The notes beneath the pieces were generated by a model that was not told the origin of the DNA, did not search any database, and was given only the letters and a program-made list of their open reading frames with translations. From assembly GCF_017876405.1 (NCBI RefSeq), contig NZ_JAGINW010000001.1, positions 4,229,203-4,293,202 of the forward strand: DNA of 64,000 bases, given 5' to 3'. Of this stretch, positions 57,061-64,000 are shown piece by piece. The stretch is from Kibdelosporangium banguiense. GTDB taxonomy: Bacteria > Actinomycetota > Actinomycetes > Mycobacteriales > Pseudonocardiaceae. Each line of letters opens with the position of its first letter. Position 1 is the first letter of the stretch. The translations under genes were made by a program, and so were the position numbers.

Positions 57061-58098
57061 TCAACGCGGAATGCCGGTCTGCCCGTACCACTGGTAGGTC
57101 AGGTCGGTGATCGTCAGGGAGTCGACGATCCTCAGCAGGTCGTCCTTCAACGGCAGGCCGGACTGGGTGGTGTCCCAGACCGCCCGCAGCCAGTAGGTGT
57201 CGTCGAGTTTGACCGCGAACTCCGCATAGAACTTCGAATCGGCGTAGGACCCCTGTTTGCCGAGTACGGTCACCGGTTTCATCTGCTCGGGCGGGAAGCC
57301 GGGCGGCCGGGCGGCCGCCACGTACAAGCTGACTCTGTCAATGCCATATCCCCTGGCGGCGGACACTGTTGTGAAGATTTCGGCCCGGGTGGGGCCACTG
57401 GACTCGTAGCCTTGCGGTTGCATGCCGTCCGGCAGCCAGCCGAAGGTCATCGCGGGTGACATCGGGACGGCTGCGTCCGACCGGACTGAACGGGCCACCC
57501 GCATCGCGGTACCGGTCACATCCGGCAGTAATTCAACGTTGACGCTCACCTCCTCGGTCGGCGTCGCCATCCACTGGACACTCACCTTGTCGGGGCCCAT
57601 CGAGATCAGAACGGCCGGAATGCCGTTGACCTCGGTTGGTGTGGAGTTCTGGACCGGAGTGAGCGCGGTCGTCTGGCGCACGGTCATCAGGACCCGCTCC
57701 CACTCGGAGTTGAGCCTCCATGACCGGGACATCATGGCGTTGGAGTTGGCAGTGGGATGGGCAGGCCGATGCCCACGCTTGAACTCGGTCATCCCGGGTG
57801 GCAGCCATGTCGGTGCGTATTTCATCACTGGTCCGGGCACGGTCGGTTTCGCTGACGTCGTAGGCGAAGGCGGGGGACCCATCTGGTGGTTCGCGGGTGG
57901 CGGGCTGAACACCGACACCGAGATCACCACGGATACGGCGGCCACGATCGCCGCACCTGCTGCGAGCAACGCCAACCGCGGCATGCCCTTGTGTGTCCGT
58001 GCTGTCCGGGCGTTCACTGCCTCGCGCACTCTGTCGGTGTCCGGCTGGAGATCGGTTCGCCGTTGCAACGCGTCCTTGACTGACTCTTCCAGGTTCAC
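57061..58098 (-). CDS. Membrane partner of the SigE-family sigma factor
   Basis: From GTG 58098 (GGAAGGGGAG upstream) the product is 345 residues: a short cytoplasmic N-terminus with an R-rich helix (RTDLQPDTDRVREAVNAR), one membrane segment (LALLAAGAAIVAAVSVVISVSVF) and a Pro-rich linker before an extracytoplasmic beta-rich domain. The layout resembles the CU044_5270-type partners of SigE-family sigma factors. Its start overlaps the sigma factor stop by 4 bases, so they are translated together. It is likely an anti-sigma or signal-sensing protein; no zinc motif is seen. Confidence 0.7.
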   Translation of the reverse strand: MNLEESVKDALQRRTDLQPDTDRVREAVNARTARTHKGMPRLALLAAGAAIVAAVSVVISVSVFSPPPANHQMGPPPSPTTSAKPTVPGPVMKYAPTWLPPGMTEFKRGHRPAHPTANSNAMMSRSWRLNSEWERVLMTVRQTTALTPVQNSTPTEVNGIPAVLISMGPDKVSVQWMATPTEEVSVNVELLPDVTGTAMRVARSVRSDAAVPMSPAMTFGWLPDGMQPQGYESSGPTRAEIFTTVSAARGYGIDRVSLYVAAARPPGFPPEQMKPVTVLGKQGSYADSKFYAEFAVKLDDTYWLRAVWDTTQSGLPLKDDLLRIVDSLTITDLTYQWYGQTGIPR

Positions 58099-58592
58099 CG
58101 GCTCCCCTTCCCTTCCAACGGCACCACAGTTCGTAGAGTCGCGAGCGCACGAGAGGCGTACGAGCGCACAGAACTCGGCCGGCAACCCATCAGACTGGCG
58201 ATTTCGGCGTCCGGCAGATCGCAGATGTAACGCAGCACCAGCACGGCCTGCTGGGCGCGAGGCAACCGGTCGATCTGGGCCGACAACGCGTCGCGCTCGG
58301 CGTACCGGCCGGCCATGTCCGTCGCCTCGAAACCGAATTCGGCCATGTCGGCGGGCGCCACCGGCATGTCCTGTGAGGATTTACGCCGCCGCCACGACAG
58401 GAACTCGTTGGTGATCATTCGGCGGACGTAGCGCTCCGGCAGGTCGAGCGTGCCGATCCGGCGCCACTTGCGGTGTGTACGGACCAGGACCTCCTGCACG
58501 ATGTCCTCGGCCAGGTGCACGTCGCCGGTCAGGACCGCCGCGTAGCGCAGCAGCGCCGGTAATCGCGCCGTCATGAACTCGTCGAACGTCAA
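58095..58592 (-). CDS. SigE-family ECF sigma factor
   Basis: A 165-residue sigma factor: region 2 with FDEFMTARLPALLRYAAVLTG and LAEDIVQEVLVRTHRKW, region 4 with LPRAQQAVLVLRYICDLPDAEIASLMGCRPSSVRSYASRAL (in outline, 108-150). The form matches the SigE family common in actinomycetes. The start is TTG 58592 with GGGGAGG eight bases upstream. It forms a two-gene operon with the membrane partner. Targets unknown. Confidence 0.85.
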   Translation of the reverse strand: MTFDEFMTARLPALLRYAAVLTGDVHLAEDIVQEVLVRTHRKWRRIGTLDLPERYVRRMITNEFLSWRRRKSSQDMPVAPADMAEFGFEATDMAGRYAERDALSAQIDRLPRAQQAVLVLRYICDLPDAEIASLMGCRPSSVRSYASRALATLRTVVPLEGKGSR

Positions 58593-58663
58593 ATCGGTGC
58601 CTCCCCGGTGTGTGGTGGTTCCCTACACGCGGTCAGGCACCCGGAACGCTGCGCCCGATTTCT

Positions 58664-59110
58664 CTACAGCGGGAGTTTCATGCCGACGTGGCTCGCCTTG
58701 AAGCCCAGGCGTTCGTAGAACCTGTGAGCGTCCGCGCGGCTGGCGTCGGTGGTGAGCTGGACGAGGCCGCAGCCGCGGGCACGGGCCTCAGCGATTGCCC
58801 ACTCGATGAAGCGCCGGCCGAGGCCGGACCCGCGTTGATCGTCACGGACGCGGACGGCCTCGATGGTCGCGCGTTTCATGCCGAGGCGGGACAGCCCGGG
58901 AGTGAAGGTCAGCTGCAGCGTGCCGACGACTTCTCCGTTGTCGTCCAGTACCGCGAGCAACTGGTTCGGGTCGGCGTCGATCTCGGCGAAGGCCGCCAGG
59001 TAGCGGGGGTCGCCGGGGCTTTCGCGCTTGGCTGCGAGCTGGTCGTTGGCGATCATGGCCACGATTTCGGCGACGTCGGCGGCTTGAGCTCGGCGGATCT
59101 CCACTGTCAC
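58664..59110 (-). CDS. GNAT-family acetyltransferase
   Basis: A 148-residue N-acetyltransferase. The acetyl-CoA loop is VRVRDDQRGSGLGRRFIEWAI (in outline) with RGSGLG, and the fold ends with DASRADAHRFYERLGFKASHVGMKL. Substrate unknown. GTG 59110 is preferred over the frame start at 59137. It is divergent from the secreted RNase gene by 60 bases. Confidence 0.82.
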   Translation of the reverse strand: MTVEIRRAQAADVAEIVAMIANDQLAAKRESPGDPRYLAAFAEIDADPNQLLAVLDDNGEVVGTLQLTFTPGLSRLGMKRATIEAVRVRDDQRGSGLGRRFIEWAIAEARARGCGLVQLTTDASRADAHRFYERLGFKASHVGMKLPL

Positions 59111-59170
59111 GCCGTAACAGTGCCATTCGGGATTCACGGAACCGTCACTCGAACGGGTTACGTTCGGACA

Positions 59171-59578
59171 ATGACCAACATCACATTACGTGCAGTGCAG
59201 GTCCTGTTCGCGCTCGTGATCGGTCTGGTGGGCGTCGCCGTCCCTGCCGGGGCCGCGGACCTGCAGGTCCAGGCCGCGTGCGGCAACACGTCCGGCTTCA
59301 CCAAGGTCAACCTCTCGTCCCTGCCCACCCAGGCGACCGACACCGTGCGGCTCATCCAGCGCGGCGGCCCGTTCCCGTACCCGCAGGACGGTTCCGTCTT
59401 CCAGAACCGGGAGCGCATCCTCCCGATCTGCTCGAACGGCTACTACCACGAGTACACCGTCAAGACGCCCGGTAGCTCCACGCGCGGTGCGCGGCGAATC
59501 GTGACCGGCAGCGCCGGCGAGTACTTCTACACCGCAGACCACTACGCCAGTTTCCGTCTCGTCAACATTCGCGCCTGA
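59171..59578 (+). CDS. Secreted guanyl-specific ribonuclease, RNase Sa-like
   Basis: A 135-residue protein with a Sec signal (VLFALVIGLVGVAVPAGAA) and a mature domain of about 100 residues very like Streptomyces RNase Sa: GGPFPYPQDGSVFQNRE, NGYYHEYTVKTPG and ADHYASFRL. The catalytic set is Glu94, Arg109 and His124. The conserved disulfide is altered: Cys37 is kept, but the C-terminal Cys of RNase Sa is absent (the protein ends NIRA) and a Cys appears at 87 instead. No barstar-type inhibitor gene is adjacent. ATG 59171 follows a GC-rich leader without a clear ribosome site. Confidence 0.85.
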   Translation: MTNITLRAVQVLFALVIGLVGVAVPAGAADLQVQAACGNTSGFTKVNLSSLPTQATDTVRLIQRGGPFPYPQDGSVFQNRERILPICSNGYYHEYTVKTPGSSTRGARRIVTGSAGEYFYTADHYASFRLVNIRA

Positions 59579-59658
59579 CACACCTGCCGACGTCCACCCC
59601 AGTCCGCCGACTTACCGGCAGACTGGGGCCGGCGGAAAATGTGAGAGGGAGGCGCAGG

Positions 59659-60423
59659 GTGTACCGGGTTTTCGAGGCTCTTGACGAGCTGGTCACGATC
59701 CTCGAGGAGGCCCGTGGCGTCCCGATGACCTCCAACTGCATCGTGCCCCGCGGTGATTCGCTCGAACTGCTCGACGAGATCCGGGACGCCATCCCCGGCG
59801 AGCTCGACGACGCCCAGGACGTCCTGGACCGCAAGGACGAGATCGTCGGCAAGGCCGAGCACGAGGCCAACACCAAGCTCAGCAAGGCCACCTCGGAGGC
59901 CGAGACCGCCCTGGCCAACGCGCATGCCGAGGCCGAGCGGATCCTGGCCGACGCGCAGGCCCGTGCACACCGGCTGGTCAGCGAGGCCGAGCAGGCCGCC
60001 GACCGGGAGGTCGCCAAGGGCCACGCCGAGTACGAGGAGCTCGTCGGCCGGGCTCACGCGGAGGCCGAGCGGATGCTGCAGGCCGGCCGTGAGTCCTATG
60101 AGCATGCCGTCGAGGACGGCCGGATCGAGCAGTCGCGGATGGTCTCGCAGACCGAGGTCGTCCAAGCGGCGCACGTCGAGTCCAACCGGATCCTCGACGC
60201 CACCGCTCAGGAGGCCGACCGGCAGCGCGCCGAGTGCGACGCCTATGTGGACGGCAAGCTCGCGGAGTTCGAAGACCTGCTCGCGCACACGCTGCGGACC
60301 GTGGGCAAGGGCCGCACGCATTTGCGGGCCACTCAGGCGACCGGGATCCACGTACCGAATCCGCACGTTCAAGGCGCTTTGCCGCAGAAGAACGGCGCCG
60401 CGCCCTTCGACTACGACGGCTGA
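59659..60423 (+). CDS. sepIVA: SepIVA-like DivIVA-family septation protein
   Basis: A 254-residue coiled-coil protein. The N-terminus YRVFEALDELVTILEEARGVPMTSNCIVPR is that of the mycobacterial SepIVA group, followed by coiled coil with AHEEA-type repeats such as SEAETALANAHAEAERILADAQARAHRL. SepIVA acts at the divisome in mycobacteria, and there lies next to the DUF177-rnc-mutM cluster as here. GTG 59659 is 6 bases after GGGAGG; the frame opens at 59641. Function is by analogy. Confidence 0.82.
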   Translation: MYRVFEALDELVTILEEARGVPMTSNCIVPRGDSLELLDEIRDAIPGELDDAQDVLDRKDEIVGKAEHEANTKLSKATSEAETALANAHAEAERILADAQARAHRLVSEAEQAADREVAKGHAEYEELVGRAHAEAERMLQAGRESYEHAVEDGRIEQSRMVSQTEVVQAAHVESNRILDATAQEADRQRAECDAYVDGKLAEFEDLLAHTLRTVGKGRTHLRATQATGIHVPNPHVQGALPQKNGAAPFDYDG

Positions 60424-60510
60424 CCTCGCCCCGATTTTTCCTCGCCCGGCCTCGTCGCGTACTCTTGTCGGGTTGACCTTTCCCGACCAACTACCTACCC
60501 GAGTAGGAAC

Positions 60511-61101
60511 ATGTCCGAAAACCGGCAGGCCACCACCCGGAACGCCGCTGCCAGCCCATGGGCGATAGACACCCGTGAGCTCGGCCGTCGTCCGGGTAGC
60601 AGCCGTGCCGTGCACCGGGTGGTGGCTCTCGAGTCCCCGCTCGGCGTCGAGGACGTCATCGCCGCACCTGTCGGCGCCGATGTCGACGTGGACGTCCTGC
60701 TCGAATCGGTGGTCGAAGGCGTACTGGTCTCCGGTACCGCGTCGGCGCCCCTGGAGGGCACCTGCTCGCGGTGTCTCGACCCGATCTCCGACCGGGTCGA
60801 GGTGGAGCTGACCGAGTTGTTCGCATACCCGTTCAGCGCCACCGACGAGACCACGGACGAAGACGAGGTCCCACGCCTCGTCGACGACCGGATCGACCTG
60901 GAGCCCGTAGTGCGCGACGCCGTCGTGCTCGCGTTGCCGCAGGTCCCGTTGTGCTCGCCCGACTGCGCCGGACTGTGCTCCGGTTGCGGAGTGAAGTGGG
61001 CGGATCTCGGTCCGGACCACGGGCATGAGAAAATCGATCCACGCTGGGCCGCGTTGCAGGAGCGGCTCGGCGATTCCAGTGACCGACCTGAGGAGAAGTA
61101 G
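60511..61101 (+). CDS. YceD/DUF177 family protein
   Basis: A 196-residue protein with the DUF177 pattern: WAIDTRELGRRPGSSRAVHR, GTCSRCLDPISDRVEVELTELFAYPF, and C-terminal CSPDCAGLCSGCGVKWADLG with four cysteines. It is conserved as the gene before rpmF in bacteria and plants and takes part in 23S rRNA or ribosome formation in some. ATG 60511. rpmF follows after 2 bases, so they are one unit. Confidence 0.88.
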   Translation: MSENRQATTRNAAASPWAIDTRELGRRPGSSRAVHRVVALESPLGVEDVIAAPVGADVDVDVLLESVVEGVLVSGTASAPLEGTCSRCLDPISDRVEVELTELFAYPFSATDETTDEDEVPRLVDDRIDLEPVVRDAVVLALPQVPLCSPDCAGLCSGCGVKWADLGPDHGHEKIDPRWAALQERLGDSSDRPEEK

Positions 61102-61103
61102 CC

Positions 61104-61286
61104 GTGGCCGTTCCCAAGCGGAAGATGTCGCGCTCGAACACCCGCGCGCGCCGCGCACAGTGGAAGACCACCGCGATTCCACTGGAGCCGTGCAGCAACC
61201 GCGCGTGCCGCCAGCCCAAGCCCCAGCATGTCGCCTGCCCGAACTGCGGCCAGTACAACGGCCGCCAGGTCACCCAGCCTGCTTGA
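61104..61286 (+). CDS. rpmF: Ribosomal protein L32
   Basis: A 60-residue large-subunit protein: AVPKRKMSRSNTRARRAQWK, LEPCSNRACRQPKPQHVACPNCGQYNGRQV. Four cysteines form the zinc-binding (C+) type. GTG 61104 follows AGGAGAAG.  rnc begins 26 bases after its stop. Confidence 0.96.
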   Translation: MAVPKRKMSRSNTRARRAQWKTTAIPLEPCSNRACRQPKPQHVACPNCGQYNGRQVTQPA

Positions 61287-61312
61287 TCGAAAAGGCGGAG
61301 GCACAGAGGGCA

Positions 61313-62068
61313 ATGGGAGGCAGGGGCGGCCGTAACGGCGCGGGAGATCCCAATTCGCTGATGGCAGCGCTCGGTGTCCAATTGGACTCCGATTTGCTTC
61401 AACTTGCCCTCACCCACCGTTCGTACGCGTACGAGAACGGTGGGCTGCCGCCCAACGAGCGGCTGGAGTTCCTCGGCGACTCGGTGCTCGGCATGGTGAT
61501 CACCGATCACCTGTACCGGACGCACAGCCAGTTGCCTGAGGGACAGCTGGCAAGGCTGCGGGCGAGCGTGGTGAACATGCACGCGCTCGCCAGAGTGGCC
61601 AGGGCTCTCGGGGCCGGCGGTCTGGGCGCGCATCTGCTGCTGGGCCGCGGTGAGGAGCTCACCGGCGGCCGTGACAAGGCGAGCATTCTCGCCGACACGC
61701 TCGAAGCTGTGATCGGCGCGGTGTACCTGCAGGAGGGCATCGACGTCGCCCGCACAGTGGTGCACAAGCTCTTCGACCAGCTGCTGGACGAGGCGCCCCG
61801 GCGCGGTGCCGGCCTGGACTGGAAGACCAGCCTGCAGGAGCTGTGCGCGTCGGCCGGTCTCGGCGTGCCCGAGTACCGGGTGGAAGAGGAAGGCCCGGAC
61901 CACCGCAAGGAGTTCAAGGCCACGGTGGTCGTCGCCGGGCAGAGCTACGGCAGCGGTGACGGGCGGACCAAGAAGGAAGCCGAGCAGAAGGCGGCCGAGG
62001 CTGCCTACCGTGAGCTGTCGGAGATCCACCTGCCCGAGAACGGGTCCGATTCGGGCAGCGGTGCCTGA
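61313..62068 (+). CDS. rnc: Ribonuclease III
   Basis: A 251-residue double-strand-specific RNase for rRNA processing. The catalytic signature ERLEFLGDSVLG is at 49-60, the second acidic pair in DTLEAVIGAVYLQEG, and a dsRNA-binding domain follows (about 175-240; DWKTSLQEL, KEFKATVVVAG). ATG 61313 with AGAGGG upstream; earlier frame from 61025 is rejected. The stop overlaps the mutM start by 8 bases. Confidence 0.94.
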   Translation: MGGRGGRNGAGDPNSLMAALGVQLDSDLLQLALTHRSYAYENGGLPPNERLEFLGDSVLGMVITDHLYRTHSQLPEGQLARLRASVVNMHALARVARALGAGGLGAHLLLGRGEELTGGRDKASILADTLEAVIGAVYLQEGIDVARTVVHKLFDQLLDEAPRRGAGLDWKTSLQELCASAGLGVPEYRVEEEGPDHRKEFKATVVVAGQSYGSGDGRTKKEAEQKAAEAAYRELSEIHLPENGSDSGSGA

Positions 62069-62924
62069 GCTTCCCGAGGTCGAAGTCGTCCGGCGCGGCC
62101 TGGCGGATCATGCCGCCGGTCGCGTGATCACCCAGGCCGAGGTCATGCACCCGCGTGCGGTGCGCAGGCACCTGCCTGGTTCGCTGGATTTCGAGGCCCG
62201 GCTGGCCGGTCAGCGCATCGACGCGGCCCGCCGCCGGGGCAAGTATCTCTGGGTCGAGCTGTCCGGCGGCGACGCGATGATCGCGCACCTGGGCATGAGC
62301 GGCCAGATGCTGGTCCGCCCGCTCGGTTCCCCGGACGAGAAGCACCTGCGGGTCCGGTTACGGTTCGCCGACGGCGGCCCGGAGCTGCGATTCGTCGACC
62401 AACGGACATTCGGCGGTCTCGCCCTGTCCGACGTGGTCGAAGTCGACGGCACGCGCCTGCCCGAGCCGGTCGCGCACATTGCTCGCGACCCCATGGACCC
62501 CGCGTTCGATCAAGCCGCTGTGGTCCGTGCAATGCGCCGCAAACGCACCGACGTCAAACGGGCATTGCTCGACCAGACTCTGGTCTCCGGGATCGGCAAT
62601 ATCTACGCCGACGAAGCCCTTTGGCGCGTGAAACTCCACTGGGCCCGGCCGACCGACCAGCTGACCGCCCCGAAATGCGCCGCCTTGTTGTCGGCGGCTT
62701 CGGACGTGATGAACGAGGCCCTCGCAGTCGGCGGGACGTCCTTCGATGCCTTGTACGTCAACGTCAACGGCCAGTCCGGATACTTCGACAGGTCATTGAA
62801 CGTCTACGGCCAGGAAGGCAAGCCGTGCGGCCGATGCGGCCGCCCGATCCGCCGAGAGCCGTTCATGAACCGCTCGTCCTTCTCCTGCCCCAAATGCCAG
62901 CCCCGCCCGGCCGCAACCGCGTGA
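62061..62924 (+). CDS. mutM: Formamidopyrimidine-DNA glycosylase
   Basis: A 287-residue glycosylase/lyase removing 8-oxoguanine. It begins PELPEVEVVRRGL with the catalytic Pro2 and Glu3, has Lys61 in RRRGKYLW, the H2TH region LVSGIGNIYADEALW and the C-terminal zinc finger CGRCGRPIRREPFMNRSSFSCPKC (in outline). GTG 62061 overlaps the rnc stop. With mutT1 in this window it completes much of the oxidised-guanine defence. Confidence 0.95.
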   Translation: MPELPEVEVVRRGLADHAAGRVITQAEVMHPRAVRRHLPGSLDFEARLAGQRIDAARRRGKYLWVELSGGDAMIAHLGMSGQMLVRPLGSPDEKHLRVRLRFADGGPELRFVDQRTFGGLALSDVVEVDGTRLPEPVAHIARDPMDPAFDQAAVVRAMRRKRTDVKRALLDQTLVSGIGNIYADEALWRVKLHWARPTDQLTAPKCAALLSAASDVMNEALAVGGTSFDALYVNVNGQSGYFDRSLNVYGQEGKPCGRCGRPIRREPFMNRSSFSCPKCQPRPAATA

Positions 62925-62928
62925 GGTC

Positions 62929-63408
62929 CTAGTAGACGAGTTCGTGGACCAGGAACTCCGTACCGGCGCTGGGGTCGCTCTCCAGCGGCATGCGGACCCC
63001 GGTCGGAGTGAAACCGTTGCGCAGGAAGAGCTTCCTCGCCGCGTGGTTGCCGTCGGCCACCCGCAAGTACACCCGTTCATGCCCGCGCTCACGTGACCAG
63101 CGGAGCATCTCGGCCACCAGCGCGTCCCCCACGCCCCTGCCGCGGGCACCTGCATGCACCCAGGCCGCGACCAGCGTCGGATCGTTGCCATCCTCCGGCA
63201 CATACCCGGCGATCGTGCCGACCGCGTCCTCGCCCACGAACGCCACCGCCGCCATCCCGTTCGACAGTCGCGCACGCCAGGCCGCCTCGTCGAACTGCTG
63301 CTCCAAGGCAAGCGAAGACCCAAACGCATACGGCGCATCCGCGAGCGAGGCCAAGCGCACGTCCCGCCAGATCCGCCAGTCGTCCGGCACCAACCGTTGC
63401 ACTCTCAC
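62929..63408 (-). CDS. GNAT-family acetyltransferase
   Basis: A 159-residue N-acetyltransferase. The segments WRIWRDVRLASLADAPYAFGSSLA and GARGRGVGDALVAEML with RGRGVG (acetyl-CoA loop) are clear, ending GFTPTGVRMPL. Substrate unknown. GTG 63408 is chosen; GTG 63402 is an alternative and the frame further upstream is not gene-like. Convergent with mutM by 4 bases. Confidence 0.8.
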   Translation of the reverse strand: MRVQRLVPDDWRIWRDVRLASLADAPYAFGSSLALEQQFDEAAWRARLSNGMAAVAFVGEDAVGTIAGYVPEDGNDPTLVAAWVHAGARGRGVGDALVAEMLRWSRERGHERVYLRVADGNHAARKLFLRNGFTPTGVRMPLESDPSAGTEFLVHELVY

Positions 63409-63440
63409 GGAGAAACACGGTAATGCGTGCTGAACCCCAG

Positions 63441-63866
63441 CTACGGCTGAGTTGCGAGTTTGTTGAGGATAGGGGCGATGTGCTGGAGTTGTTCCTGATC
63501 GGCGGGGTCCAGTTGGCTGATGCGGGTGACCAGTTCCTCGGCTTCGCCGTGGGCCAGGGAGAGCAGGGTTTCGCGGCCCGCGTCGGTGACCACGACACGG
63601 ATGGCGCGGCCGTCCGCCGGGTCGGGTTCCCGGCGGACGTAGCCGACTGCCTCCAGGCCGGTGACCGCGACGGTCGCGGTCGGCTGGGAGCACGGCACGC
63701 GTAGCGCCAGCTCACCGATACGCATGGGCCCGGCGCTGACCAACTGGGTCAGTACGAGGATCTGAGTCGGCTGCAAGCTGTTGCTGTCGCGCACCGCGTG
63801 CCGCAGTGATCTGAGCAACCGGTGCAGCGCGACGACGATGTCGAAGGCCTGCTGCTCGGTTGTCAA
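63441..63866 (-). CDS. MarR-family transcriptional regulator
   Basis: A 141-residue winged-helix protein: LQPTQILVLTQLVSAGPMRIGELALRV, CSQPTATVAVTGLEAVGYVRREPDPADGRAIRVVVTDAG (in outline, 50-95). The start is TTG 63866, with GAAGGG six bases upstream. Targets are not visible; the next gene upstream on the same strand is cut by the window. Confidence 0.85.
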   Translation of the reverse strand: MTTEQQAFDIVVALHRLLRSLRHAVRDSNSLQPTQILVLTQLVSAGPMRIGELALRVPCSQPTATVAVTGLEAVGYVRREPDPADGRAIRVVVTDAGRETLLSLAHGEAEELVTRISQLDPADQEQLQHIAPILNKLATQP

Positions 63867-63885
63867 AATTCGCCCTTCATGGACG

Positions 63886-63999
63886 TTAGAACATCATTTC
63901 CGGCTGGTACATGTCCAGCCAGGTCGCCAGGTTCAGGATCCGTTCCATGCTGTGCCGCTCGCCGGCGTCCAGGGCGGATCGCTTGATCAGGGTGAAGAC
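63886..63999 (-). CDS. C-terminus of an unrecognised protein (cut by window edge)
   Basis: Only the last 38 codons are present: the frame reads FTLIKRSALDAGERHSMERI and LNLATWLDMYQPEMMF before TAA at 63886-63888. I do not recognise a family from this piece. It lies 20 bases upstream of the MarR gene on the same strand. Confidence 0.5.
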   Translation of the reverse strand, partial: VFTLIKRSALDAGERHSMERILNLATWLDMYQPEMMF

Positions 64000-64000
64000 C

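Noticed and set aside
61025..61312. 96-residue N-terminal extension of RNase III
   Set aside because: It overlaps DUF177 and rpmF in another frame and family length fits the ATG at 61313.
1..64000. CRISPR arrays, insertion sequences, prophage or attachment-site repeats
   Set aside because: No regularly spaced repeats, transposase or integrase genes were found; the tRNA 3' ends are not repeated nearby.

Overview
The window is a GC-rich actinobacterial chromosome segment, most likely from the Pseudonocardiaceae (Amycolatopsis / Kibdelosporangium / Lentzea type). The reasons are frequent GTG and TTG starts, many apparently leaderless genes, several DUF397 genes and an XRE-DUF5753/DUF397 pair, and a gene order that, from memory, follows the mycobacterial ilvB-ilvN-ilvC-serA-leuB-gltX-leuCD-hupB-mutT1-ppk-fbiD-gpsA-ddl-thiL-ung-recG-pyc-rsmD-coaD-sepIVA-rnc-mutM block, with accessory genes inserted. 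No IS element, prophage, CRISPR array or rRNA operon was seen. The assignment rests on pattern recognition only; no search was run.

Layout. 1-12 kb: a cut PH-domain gene, then ilvB-ilvN-ilvC behind a leader-peptide attenuator, a secreted serine hydrolase, a DUF397 protein, serA, a large secreted subtilase and leuB. 12-16 kb: citramalate synthase behind a second leader-peptide attenuator, a DUF397/XRE regulatory pair, two small genes and a fumarylacetoacetase-family hydrolase. 16-24 kb: a flavin monooxygenase, gltX, a HAD phosphatase, tRNA-Gln(CUG), tRNA-Glu(CUC), about 0.8 kb with no recognisable gene, then an NdgR-type IclR regulator divergent from leuC-leuD. 24-31 kb: a tailed HU protein, MutT1, polyphosphate kinase, FbiD (F420 pathway), an acyltransferase, gpsA and a cystathionine lyase-type enzyme. 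31-38 kb: a cysteine-type leader peptide before a cysteine dioxygenase, a PNPOx/MocR divergent pair, ddl, DUF3515, a stand-alone AsnC sensor domain, thiL, a gamma-carbonic-anhydrase-like protein and ung. 39-50 kb: a HAD phosphatase, rpmB, a DAK-type fatty acid kinase subunit, recG, a DivIVA-like coiled coil, an unusual double-LuxR regulator and pyruvate carboxylase with an arginase-family protein. 50-64 kb: a BtrH-like protein, DUF2087, a truncated Fic gene, an HTH protein, HelD, an SDR, rsmD-coaD, a sigma factor with its partner, a secreted guanyl-specific RNase, sepIVA-DUF177-rpmF-rnc-mutM, a GNAT, a MarR regulator and a cut gene.

How the genes work together. The dominant theme is branched-chain amino acid synthesis: IlvB/N/C, LeuB, LeuC/D and CimA give all steps needed from pyruvate through citramalate to 2-oxobutyrate plus most of the valine and leucine steps, with pyc and serA feeding central carbon. 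Control appears layered: ribosome-mediated attenuation at ilvB and cimA with the same geometry, and an IclR (NdgR-like) regulator at leuCD.

The best candidates for something little described are (1) the matched leaderless leader-peptide/attenuator cassettes before ilvB and cimA, (2) a cysteine leader peptide in front of a cysteine-degrading enzyme, where the usual attenuation logic would be backwards, and (3) a regulator with a degenerate receiver and two tandem LuxR DNA-binding domains.
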